A model generated the notes under the pieces. The model was given only the letters and a program-made list of their open reading frames with translations. It did not search any database and had not been told where the DNA came from. A DNA stretch of 64,000 nt from Juglans regia. Its lineage: Eukaryota; Streptophyta; Magnoliopsida; Fagales; Juglandaceae. The stretch spans positions 34,795,340 to 34,859,339 of the forward strand of contig NC_049911.1 of assembly GCF_001411555.2 (NCBI RefSeq). The letters are read 5' to 3'. Below are positions 46,026 to 56,855 of the stretch, in pieces (the stretch's first letter is position 1; each line of letters starts with the position of its first letter). The translations under genes were made by a program, and so were the position numbers.

Positions 46026-47514
46026 ACTTATTAATTAATATCGTACTGTGGCATGCAAGAACCTTGCACATTTAGCTGTCAGATAAATTCTATGTACAAG
46101 TCTTATATTATACATTTTTATCTCATTAATATGTGATTTATTATTTTTATTATTTTATCTAAATATTTAAATAAGTGTATTTTTCAAAAAAAAATATAAA
46201 ATTAACAAATAACATATTAATTAGATAAAAAAAAGTATGGTATAAATTTTTTTTTTTTAGTATTTATCTTAGTTTGACCGGACTGGTATTTCTACTGAGA
46301 TCAGCAATACTGTACATGTATATATATATATAGTAAGCGACATGTGCCCAGTTAAGAAGATATGAAAAATATTCTTAGAAATACAAATTTCTTGTAAAAA
46401 AAAGTAAAAAGGAAAAATATATTAATATATATAATCTTACTTTGCTACCTGTCAATTGAAAATGAAGAAAAAAATGAAAATTTAAATCTATATAAGTTCA
46501 TGAGCTTAACTATGAATGACTAGAGTTTTATCTATATTTTAAAACTTTCTTCATGATTATAAAAAATATAACATATATTATGTGCAAAATATCTATAACT
46601 ATAACATACAAATTTTCACAAACACATTTACAAGTACACATAAATACAAATCTTACCTCTCTTGCATGTTATACAATGTTTGTTGTTGTATAATCTAAGA
46701 TTTGTTCTACTACTGATCTAAAAGCGATCACTGGAATTGATGTACTGTCATCTTAGACTTTTAAATAAACCCGGCATTTAAGAATAGTAAATAAATTCTT
46801 ATTTATTGATATTAACAATTAATATATTGTAATTATAATGTAGAAATTGTTAACTTCAAAATATGAAAAAAAATGTGTTTATAACCATCTTAGGCACGAT
46901 CCTCTCCAGAGGAGGTGCTGTCCCCTTGCACTTGCCCATCGCGGTTTTTAATTATGTTACAACTTCTATCATTTCGGGTGAAGAATAATAGTAGAAGCTA
47001 TTACAATGAAATTTCTAGAAATATCAGCAAGTAAACAAACAACATATTACATATATCATAAGCATATAAAAGTAAACACAAACAAATGCATGAACAAGTA
47101 CGCATGATATAAAACTTTGACATGTGCATCGTAAACTTTTCTCATAAAAATAACCTTTTATCATTTTATTTTTAAACTACCTTTTTTTTTTCTTTTATCT
47201 TTCAACCCAGCCTGTTTGTTTTCTTTTCTTTTTCTTTTTCTCATATAACGCAGCCAGTCCCAACCCACGCATTCTCTTTTTTATTTTTCCATAGGACATT
47301 GGCAAATTCTAAATTTTTATAAACATTATTATTAAATTTGGAATAATTATTACAGTATAAATTAAAACAAATAAAGTTTTACAACAATGTAAAATAAATT
47401 TTTTTCAATATTTTAAATTTATAATACAATTTTATGTGCAATTCGTATTCTTAAGTAAAATATGTGCTAGTATCTAGGTCTAGAAACACATAACAATGGA
47501 TTTTTTTTTTTAAT

Positions 47515-47710
47515 CATTTGAAGCCCAACAAAAAAAAAGTCGGCCCAAAATCAACCATGAAGCCCAGCCCACCCACCAGCCCAAAACACAAAAGGGCACC
47601 GTTTTGAGCACAAAATCATCCACCCAGCCCCATCTCAAACGCAAAACGGCGCCCTTTTTATTAAAAAAAAAAAAAACCCTAATTTTACACCAGCCATATA
47701 AATTCATCCT
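47515..47710 (+). promoter_or_regulatory. Promoter-like block without a gene
   Basis: Many GCCCA/GGCCCA site II cores (47522-47660), a perfect telobox AAACCCTAA at 47674-47682 and a TATA-like CATATAAAT at 47695-47703, in the order found in promoters of plant ribosomal-protein and snoRNA genes. No open frame with family resemblance follows. It is flanked by AT-rich direct repeats of about 110-140 bp (47308-47450 and 47728-47845). Confidence 0.5.
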
Positions 47711-48149
47711 TACCAAGTTTTATTGTTAAATTTTATATTTTTATAAACATTATTATTAAATTCGAAATAATTATTACATTATAAATTAAATTTTATTTTT
47801 TTCATATTTTAAATTTTTAATACAATTTTAAGATGTGAGATCCTTAGGTTTATTTCTTTTTATTTATTATTATTATTAATGGTTATGGTATTTTATTTTG
47901 AGAATGGATATTTGCAATCGTGAATTGTGTAACTGTCGCGTAATCGATTTGAAAAAAGTGAATTAAACATAAGACCCAAATGTTTTTCCTCGTACAGGTC
48001 TGAGTTGGTGTATATTTTTTTTTAAATCTATTTATTTCTGTTTTTTTCTTGATGGATTGACGTCGTGTTCCCAATTTATTCTTTTTCGTTGGGACAGGTT
48101 CTTGTTTGTATATCCTTATTCTACTTTTGTTTCTTGTAGGTTTTTCTAT

Positions 48150-49135
48150 CCGTCTTTTTTTATTTTTCCATAAATTTGAATAGATCTTCACATGTTTGAC
48201 TTTGTTTTGTTTGTTTTTTCTTCTATTGTGAATGTGTACATGAATGGATGATGATTTTTTTATGTTATTTTTTTCTGATTGTCCAATTTTTTTTTTTTTT
48301 ACCTTTCACTTCAATCTTTTTTTATTTTATTGTTTTCTTTCTTGTAGATTTTTTTGTTGTCCTTTTTTATTTTTCCATAAATCTGAACAGATCTTCACAT
48401 GTTTGACCTTGTTTTGTTTATTTTTTCTTCTATTTTGAATTTGTACATTAATGAATGGATGTTAGTTTCTGTTGGCTTTTTTTTCTTAGAACATATCTTC
48501 ACATGTTTGAAGATATCGTGTTCAGATTTCAGACTTATTTATTTTGCATCCCAGTTGCTTTTTATTTTTTGTTTCTCTTTGATCTTTGTTTTGTTTGTTT
48601 TTTCTTCTATTGTGAATCTTTGCATAAAGGAATATATGTTGGTTTCTGTTTTTTTCCCTACACATCTTCACATATTAGATTTGTTATTACGTAAGAGCAT
48701 CTTTCTTAGTCATATTTTTTTCTATTTATTTATATTTATTTCTATTACGTTATGAATTTACTTTGTGTAATATTGTTTGTTTGTCATATGCGCATATTTA
48801 TTTATCTACATAGCTTCAAATACTATGCACATCTATTTATTTATGTGTTTTTGTTTTGTTTTTTGCACTCTACATTTTTTCAAACATGTATGTGTATGTA
48901 TTATTTGATGAATGCATAGAAAATATCATATTGAATTGAGCAGAAAGACAGTATTGGGTCTAAAATTATTGAAGACAGCAAATTCAGAGCTATCAAAGCC
49001 ATAAATGTTTAACAATTCTGTTAACGTACAATTTTATTTTAGTTTGCACTCTATTATTTTTTTCAAACATGTATGTGCATGTAGTATTTGATTTATGCAT
49101 AGAAAATATTATATTTAACTGAGCATAAAAGCAAA
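48150..49135. repeat. Degenerate direct repeats
   Basis: 'cttcacatgtttga' followed by 'ttgttttgtttgttttttct' and 'tctattgtgaat' recurs near 48187, 48392 and 48575, with variable spacing. A second pair, 'tttgcactct...caaacatgtatgtg...atgcatagaaaat', lies at about 48863-48930 and 49041-49110. Open frames over this stretch are T-rich noise. Confidence 0.65.
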
Positions 49136-50560
49136 TGGCAGCATACCTAATTTATTCCGAAATTCACAAATGAAAGAGCAGGATTGATGGAATTTAGAAT
49201 TTAGACAAAATGGGAGAAGACAAATTTAGAATCCGATAAAATGAAATATAGGAATTCGAGAACAATATAAGGATAAAAAGGATAATATCGTAAACTCACT
49301 CAGAATAGAAACAAGGACATAAAATGAGAAAACAAAAACGAAAAAAATAAAAGACATAATGCGCTTATTATATATAAGATATATATAAAATAAATTCTCA
49401 TTTGCCGTAGGCATTTTCGTAAAACACTAGACAATATTTAATGATCCATTGGTGTGCAATTATTCTCTCGTACTGCGCGCCTACTGGCAGGTACTGCTGC
49501 TGCATGGGTGCAAGTGTGCAGTGGCAATCACCACGAGATCATAGAAATATAAATATTCAATGGAGACAAAACTATATAAATTACTGTCTTTGTACGCAGA
49601 TTAAAGCTATATGCGGTCTTCGTACAATTATTTTAAAATAAAATAAAATTTATTAATAAAAAATCATTATTATTTTTATATTAATTTATTTTGTTAAAAT
49701 ATTATATAACGTTTATTCACTATATAACGTTTAAAAAGCTAGCTACATCGAATCGATCATCTGCATGGAAAGTGAGATCAGCACTAAATATTCCAACTAT
49801 ACACCATAATAATTAATTGTTAAAAACTATTTATATAGACTTACATGTGATCAGTTATTTATTATAAATATGATTATTTTTTGTCAAAATGAATATATTT
49901 TTATCTCAATTAATTCGTCATAAATAATAATTTTTTTTTTGGGAATTGAATATTAATGAAAGCATACTTTATTAGTCCATATTAATGGTGGCCTAGAAGA
50001 AAAATTAGAATAAAACATTACAACATATTAAAATCAAATGCGTGCGTAATTTTGACCTTAACTATCAAGTAATACTAAAGTTTCGTGGAAGTATATGGTT
50101 CCACCTTTGTTTTAAGTGGCCAGAAGTGACAGTAGCTTTTCTTGTTTTTTATCCCAAAGAAGTGGAAGTGGCAAAGTGCAACGCGCTAACCTGTTTTTTT
50201 TTTTTTTTTAAGTGTCAATAATACTGAATATTTATATTGTTTTTCTAATTAATATATATATATATGATATATCATATCAATATCAAAGTTGCTTGGCCCG
50301 CCATCATATATATCTTTAAAGAAAAAGCTGATTAATATGATCTCTAAGATTCTACATAAAAAAATATATATATATATATAAGATGCATCGATAATGGGCG
50401 GATGGTGACAGATGGAAGGCTGCATGTTCCAAGATTCATCCAACATCAAAGCAATATTAGCACATGGCTTGAAGGACATCGATCCGAGCTGGCATGTCAA
50501 CTTTTAAGTGGTTGATTTGACACGATATTTTCGTACAACGTCACAAAACATATAAAACAA

Positions 50561-50985
50561 GGATCATGCTACAGCCCCCGCTGGGGGCTCCCGCTGGGGG
50601 CTGTAGGATATATTATATGTGTTTTTTTTAAGTTGTTTTTTATATAATTTTTTTTAATATTTTTTAATATTTTTTAAAAAATAAAATAAATTTAGAACAT
50701 CATTTAAAATACTTTCTTAATCAAGAAGTAAAAAAAAAAGTTATTAAAAAATATTTCCTTAATCACGAAGTAAAATAAAAAATTATAAAAAAATATTTTA
50801 TATTTTACTTCGTGATTAAGCAAGTATTATTTAATAATATTATAAATTTTTTTATTTTTTAAAAATATTTAAAATTATTAAAAACATCTATATAAAAAGA
50901 ATTAAAAAAAACACATAATAAAATACACTGGAGCTCCAACGGGAGCTCTCAGCGGGAGCCCCCAGCGGGAGCTCCAGCATTTTCC
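50561..50985. mobile_element. MITE, family D copy 1, with GC-rich ends
   Basis: Left end 'atgctacagcccccgctggg' then 'ggctcccgctgggggc'; the right end on the other strand reads 'atgctggagctcccgctggg' then 'ggctcccgctgagagc'. The terminal inverted repeat is about 40 bp and unusually GC-rich. The interior is almost pure A/T and is itself inverted ('cttaatcacgaagtaaaa' and its complement). Confidence 0.8.
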
Positions 50986-50987
50986 AT

Positions 50988-51283
50988 AAAACAATGCTAC
51001 AGCTACTGTCATGTGTTTTCATGTATTTTGTTTTAAGTTATTTTTTATATAAAATTTTTAAATATTTTTAAAAAATAAAATAAATTTAGAATATTATTAA
51101 AAACATTTTTTAATTAATTTTTATTTTATTTCGTGATTAAGAAAATATTTTTTAATAATATTATGAATTTTTTTATATTTTTAAAATATTAAAAAGATTT
51201 ATATAAAAAATAATTCAAAAAAAAAACATGAAAACACATTAAAACTCCAACAAGAGCCCTCAACAGAAGCTCTAGCATTATTC
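50988..51283. mobile_element. MITE, family D copy 2, adjacent to copy 1
   Basis: Left end 'aatgctacagctactgtcat'; right end on the other strand 'aatgctagagcttctgttga'. Same A/T interior with 'tttcgtgattaagaaaatat'. It begins within a few bases of the end of copy 1. Confidence 0.65.
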
Positions 51284-51301
51284 AATATATATATATATAT
51301 C

Positions 51302-51490
51302 AAAGGACGATGCTACATCCACTATCTCCCGTTGAGTTATTGTTAGATATAATTGATTTTTTTTTTAAAAATTTATTTTTAACAATTTTAAATATTTTTA
51401 AAAAAATAAAAAAAATACAATATTATTAAAAGCTATTTTCTTAATCATAAAATTTAAAAAAAAATAAAATAAAAAATTACAATAATAATA
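51302..51490. mobile_element. MITE, family D copy 3, partial
   Basis: Left end 'gatgctacatccactatctc' followed by the family interior. The right end was not found, so the limit is approximate. Confidence 0.45.
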
Positions 51491-53089
51491 CTGGGTGATA
51501 AAAACCGATAGTAAGAATATCATTTTATTTAAAAGATTACATAAAAGTAAGATACTAAAATCACTGCTGATAACTTTTTGGGGGCTACGGTTAGTTATTT
51601 TGATGTGTTTTTTTATTATTACATTTTTTGATATGTAGTTTTTTAATACTTTTAATTTTTTTAAAAAAATATTTATAATATTATTAAAAAATAATTTTTT
51701 AATCACAAATTAAAAACATAAAAAAAATCCTTCCCGTCCCATCGAAAGTGGTAGCTAGCTACCTAGCTCTATCATCGCATGCACCAACTATGCTATACCC
51801 ACAAAAGTTAAACAAAATAATCTATATAGATGATCAGTGGCTTTGATAAATATTTTTTTCGTATTTTCAAGGACTGATCAATATATATATAATGAAATGG
51901 AAGAAGGGGTCGGAGATCGAAGTACTACTATTACTGCATGTTATGAACTTGTTAAGTAAAATTTATTCTTAAAAATTAACTTACAAGAAAAGGATATATA
52001 AGAACTTATAAATCATCAATCAATCACATACTTAGTTAATATAGAATTGTAACACTGCATGTTAGGGAGAAATTTCTCTTTTGAATATTTTAGTTTCTTC
52101 TCGAAGGGCTTTAACGTTGGTGACGAAGATGAGGACAAAGGGCTTTAGATGCAGCTTCTAAGAGCATGATCAGCCACATTGTTGACTCGGATCGATATAT
52201 AGTCCATCCAATATTAATTAATTAATATATAGTTCTAATTCCTTTTTTAACAAAAGATGATTATCAGATAATAATATTTTCCTCTTTTGTTTAATCCGTT
52301 AAAAGAAATAACATATCACAGGTAGATAAATTGGATTGGGATGATGAGTTGGATGCAAATAATGGTGAAAAGGACCCCGCCATAATCAAAACTGAAAAGG
52401 CCCCGCCACAATCAAACACTTATGATCATCATCAATCATCTCATGCATGATTTTCGTAACTATTTTAGAATGAAAAATTATATACATGAGCCTCACATTC
52501 CTGTACATTACTTAAAAGTATGTAAATTTATTTTTCTACCCTTATGTTTCATGAAATATAAAATATGAGGATAAAAGAATAAAATTACATATTTTTTAAG
52601 TGGTCTATAGAATGTGAGGCTTACGTGTAGCATAACTCTTTTAGAATACGAGAAACAATTAAAAGAAAACACAAAGACAAAATTTCAAAACTTCAAATTA
52701 ATTTCATTTTTCCTAATCATAAATTAATACTTCAATAAAATATTTTAAACGATAAGAATAAAAATAAAAAGCTATCAGATCGAACAATTGAGTTTACAAC
52801 GATTCCAATTTAATTTCCTTTCCATTTTAGTATGGAAACATTTCGATTTCCATTTTAATAATAATATTGAAACATTTTGATATTTTCTTTTTCTGGAAGG
52901 GAAGAAACAAATGACCAACCAAACAAAATAAGAATCAAACGATGGCGATGGGGAGAAACTTGGTGCTTTTAAGGAGAGAATTTGGGCGTTAAAAACCATG
53001 TCACACTCGCATCCAACCCAAGCCAATTAAGAAGTAAGCTCCATTCAACAATAATATTTTGTCCTTGTCCATCTGAGAGAGAGAGAGAG

Positions 53090-54310
53090 ATGGCAGTTTC
53101 AGGCCATGACTTCGACGTGATTATCGTCGGCGCAGGCATCATGGGCAGCTCCACAGCCTACCAAGTCGCCAAAAGGGGTCACAAAACTCTCCTAATCGAG
53201 CAATTCGATTTCTTGCACCACCGCGGGTCGTCTCACGGCGAGTCCCGCACCATGCGCGCAACCTACCCGGAGGACTACTACTACGCTATGGTAATGGAGT
53301 CCTACAAACTCTGGGAGGAGGCCGAGTCCGAAATCGGTTACAAGGTCCACTTCAAGGCCCGACATCTCGACATGGGCGCGTCCGACGACAAGTCCCTCCA
53401 TGGCATCATAGAGACTTGCATCAAACACTCCGTCCCACACGAAGTTCTCGACCCCCGACTACTGGCCGAAAAGTTTTCCGGCATGTTCAATATCCCGGAG
53501 AATTGCGTTGGAGTGTCTAACGAGTATGGCGGCGTTATAAAGCCCACGAAGGCAGTATCCATGTTCCACACACTAGCGCTTCAAAACGGTGCTGTTCTTA
53601 GGGACTTCATGGAAGTGAAAGATATCAGAAAAGACGGTATCAAAGGGGGAATATGGGTTTACACAAGCAATGGTAAAAAGTTTTGGGGCAAAAAATGCGT
53701 GGTGACAGTTGGGGCTTGGACAAGCAAGTTAGTCAAAAGGGTTAGCGGGGTTGAGCTGCCTATACAACCCTTGGAGACTACCGTGTGTTATTGGAGAATT
53801 AAGGAGGGGCATGAGTCTAAGTATAGGATCGGAGGGGATTTCCCGACGTTTGCGTACTATGGGGAGCCGTATATATACGGGACGCCGTCGCTGGAGTTTC
53901 CAGGGTTGATCAAGGTGGCGGTGCATGGTGGTTATCCATGCGATCAGGACAAGAGGCCATGGGGCCCGGGAATCGCGTTGGAGTCCTTGAAACAATGGAT
54001 TGAGGAAAAGCTGGCAGGGCAGGTTGATTCGGCGGCAGGGCCTGTGGCAACGCAATTGTGCATGTATGCGATGACCCCGGACGAGGATTTTGTGATCGAT
54101 TTCTTGGGCGGGGAGTTCGGGAAGGATGTTGTGATCGGAGGTGGGTTTTCGGGGCATGGGTTCAAGATGGGCCCGGTGGTGGGGAGGATACTGGCTGACC
54201 TTGTGCTTGGTGGGGAGGCAAAAGGAGTGGAGCTAAAGCACTTTAGGATGGGAAGGTTTGAGGAGAATCCCAAAGGGAATGTCAAGAATTTTTTAAGTTC
54301 AAAAGTCTAA
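53090..54310 (+). CDS. SOX: Sarcosine/pipecolate oxidase, FAD-dependent
   Basis: Flavoprotein oxidase of the monomeric sarcosine oxidase family. The Arabidopsis relative is a peroxisomal sarcosine and L-pipecolate oxidase acting in lysine breakdown, producing hydrogen peroxide. Single exon, 406 residues, family size about 390-420. The FAD-binding Rossmann motif GAGIMG is at residues 14-19 within DVIIVGAGIMG. Cys324, in CMYAMTPDEDF, is at the position of the cysteine that binds FAD covalently in bacterial sarcosine oxidase. A second FAD contact, VIGGGFSGHGFK, lies near the end. The last three residues are Ser-Lys-Val, close to the SKL peroxisome signal. Start: the ATG at 53090 follows directly on a GA repeat. 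The frame is open 36 codons further up to a TTG, but that part is not protein-like and there is no earlier ATG. Intact. Confidence 0.93.
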   Translation: MAVSGHDFDVIIVGAGIMGSSTAYQVAKRGHKTLLIEQFDFLHHRGSSHGESRTMRATYPEDYYYAMVMESYKLWEEAESEIGYKVHFKARHLDMGASDDKSLHGIIETCIKHSVPHEVLDPRLLAEKFSGMFNIPENCVGVSNEYGGVIKPTKAVSMFHTLALQNGAVLRDFMEVKDIRKDGIKGGIWVYTSNGKKFWGKKCVVTVGAWTSKLVKRVSGVELPIQPLETTVCYWRIKEGHESKYRIGGDFPTFAYYGEPYIYGTPSLEFPGLIKVAVHGGYPCDQDKRPWGPGIALESLKQWIEEKLAGQVDSAAGPVATQLCMYAMTPDEDFVIDFLGGEFGKDVVIGGGFSGHGFKMGPVVGRILADLVLGGEAKGVELKHFRMGRFEENPKGNVKNFLSSKV

Positions 54311-56855
54311 TCTCCAGTCACTTGTTTCGGTCCCCACCGAGTGAATAATGAATGAAAACACACCCGTTTTCTCTAGTCTTACTCTGCTGAAGCAAGTATA
54401 CATCTCTGTATCAGAAATCTCTCTCTCTCTCATGCAAAAGCAGACGGAAACACATGCGAAAAGGCCAAAGAGTAAACACATAAGCACAACGCTCACACTT
54501 TTTGTAGTACAAGTTTATGGCCTGATCTCACAACAGAACATGACAGAGTGGTACTGCATTTCATGTTTGGCTATGGTTTTTAGGGCTAAAGCGCCTTCCC
54601 CCCCCGCGCCGCTCTTTTTGGTATAAGCATACAGGCTAAAACACATAAACCAGACTAAATTAAAAACATTTAGAAATTATATTGATTCTGAAATTATATT
54701 GGGTGGATTTTCCTCATGCCCACTCTTTTACACGTTGCCAAAATATATCCTAGTTTTAGTTTCAACTGGGGATTTCCCCCTATTGGTCGTATAACGAGCC
54801 AATGAGGGGTCTCTTGGAGAGAGAGAGAGAGAGAGAGTCCGATCAGGTCCAATAACCCTCCTCTAAAAAGAGTTAATAGACTTCTATAAAGTACTCGACT
54901 TATGAACAAAACTCACCTAGGAAGCAACTCTCACATGGGAAAAGCGGAATATAAGGGCAAGTGAGACTCACCGTCCTGACACCCTCCCGATAACACCTAA
55001 CCCTTGAGAACCTGTGAAGGCAAGTGGATGAGAGATACGGGGAACACTCGATCTCCTAACAGCAGGGATGAATGGGCTTAATAATGAACATCCACAGGAT
55101 AAAATAAGTCAGGGAGCCACACCGTATTAATGACGCCGCTCCCCAAACTTCACACTGCATTAAAGGATTATGACTAAATAAATAGTTGAAGTGACATGAA
55201 CTCTCTAAGGCAATGTATGAGTTGTCCCCGCCCAAAAACTTAATAGAAAAGCCGACCCCCAAGTATGAAGAACTCTCTCTAATTCCCGAAATCTCTTGCA
55301 TAAACTACTAAGAAGATATATTGATTTAAGCATCGGAGACTCCCCGACCTCTACTAAGGCCCCCCACTCTGTATTTTCTTATGTGTGCAAGTGAAAGGCC
55401 CAAGACGCAATATGCTGGAACCTGACCTAAAAGAGTACGAAACACGATGTTAACACCAAAGATGCCTTCTCTTGATAAATATATTGACTGCAAAAGACTT
55501 ATTTGTATGCGTCGATGACCTAGTTAACAATGGAAAAATGCGAATGATCATAGGAAAGATGGTGAATGGCTACAATCTCTTTGTAGCTATAACACTTCTC
55601 TTACAATTAACACTCTCAAGGGTAACATGCACAACTACATTTCATGTATGCACTCCATTTGACACGACATGCATCACATGCCAGTGCTTAACCCTTGATT
55701 CCCCTACTGCCTCTTAATTATTTTATGCATGCAATTAAGAAGGCTACCTGTCTTGCGTATAGACTAGCAAATTAATTACGATGCGGATGATCATGGTATC
55801 TTTTTTTTCCTCCTCTACTCAGCTCCCTAAACACATTTGCTTTGCCAGATGGTTCTTGACAAGTTGGGTTTACCCAATTTTCGACATTGATGCTTCTATT
55901 TACAATTATTTTCTTTTCTCTGATCGGTTTGTAGATGTGTTTACAGAAATGTGATGTAGCCAAGGTTTTTCTCCACCTTGAGAGGATCGTTAATGAATTT
56001 TCCAGAGATTTTCCAATTAAATAAACAAGATTGGAAAGTAACAACTCCTGATCTGGGTCATGCACAGAGATGGTTAGTAATCAAAAGGCATGTGTCGATA
56101 GTCACAATCTCTTTAACAAAACCTGCTCGAACACGATAATATATACCGGCCTGACTTTTACAAGCAGCAAAACGTACAGTTCGTGCCTTGTTTTTTTTTA
56201 ACATGGGGAAGGGGAGATTTGATCATTGGTTCTCTTGATGGGAAATCAATGTGCTGTCAATTGGTCCAAAGGACCTTGCCAGTTCGTGCCTCTTGTTAAA
56301 GGTGGATAACTAGAGATATTCTTTTGGATTACAGAGCAAACTGTAAGTACAACAGTTACGAATTACAACCTTGGGTTGGATTTTGAATAAACAAACTCCC
56401 AGTCCATTTTTTTCTTATTGGGTGCCACCACGCAATCTGAGATTAACAAGAATAAAAACAGGAAATCACAGTTGCTTGGCTGAGCTGGATAAAAATCAAT
56501 CAGATCATATCTAGGAAGAATAAAAAATCAATGATTATACTAGAAATAACCAGATCATGGCCGGGCCCTCTAGCCTTCCGACTAAAAATACCACCCTGCA
56601 AGTCAGGAATTGCAACAAAGTTAATTTAGACCAATATCGAGTCATTTCACATTGAAACAGAATTTCCTATCATATCAGTCCAACAAATTGGTAATGCACA
56701 AATAACGCATGATATGTTTTGTAATAAGAACAAATATTGCATGACAATACCAACAGGAGAACAACAAAAGCCATGCATCCAGTCAATCAAGCAGACTTGC
56801 GACACAGCTACCAGATGCTGTTAAGAAGAAAGGTTCACTGACCCGTTTTTTCTTC
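54311..56855. other. Intergenic region between SOX and the TNO1-like gene
   Basis: Contains the SOX 3' UTR, a GA tract (about 54816-54837) and 54880-55300, a stretch of higher complexity without a readable protein. The frames at 55472-55717 and 55772-56065 match nothing I know. 56100-56855 includes the 3' UTR and flank of the TNO1-like gene. The two genes are convergent. Confidence 0.5.

Larger units (their letters stand above)
45041..52980. other. AT-rich intergenic region, no gene recognised
   Basis: 45041-45420 is of moderate GC and may once have adjoined the sequence left of the copia insertion, but I do not recognise a protein. 45853-46025 is a family C MITE. 47515-47710 is promoter-like. 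48150-49135 is a field of degenerate direct repeats. 50561-51490 is a MITE cluster. These are listed separately. The remaining sequence is low-complexity A/T. Confidence 0.5.

Noticed and set aside
48244..48755. Phe-rich membrane-like frames
   Set aside because: Product of T-rich repeats; no codon bias or domain.
48150..49135. CRISPR-like spaced repeats
   Set aside because: Plant nuclear DNA, repeats degenerate and unevenly spaced.
52982..53089. N-terminal extension of SOX
   Set aside because: Begins with TTG and translates a GA repeat; the family starts close to the Rossmann motif, as from 53090.
55772..56065. 97-codon frame on the minus strand
   Set aside because: Briefly looked like a transposon protein fragment, but no catalytic motif could be placed.
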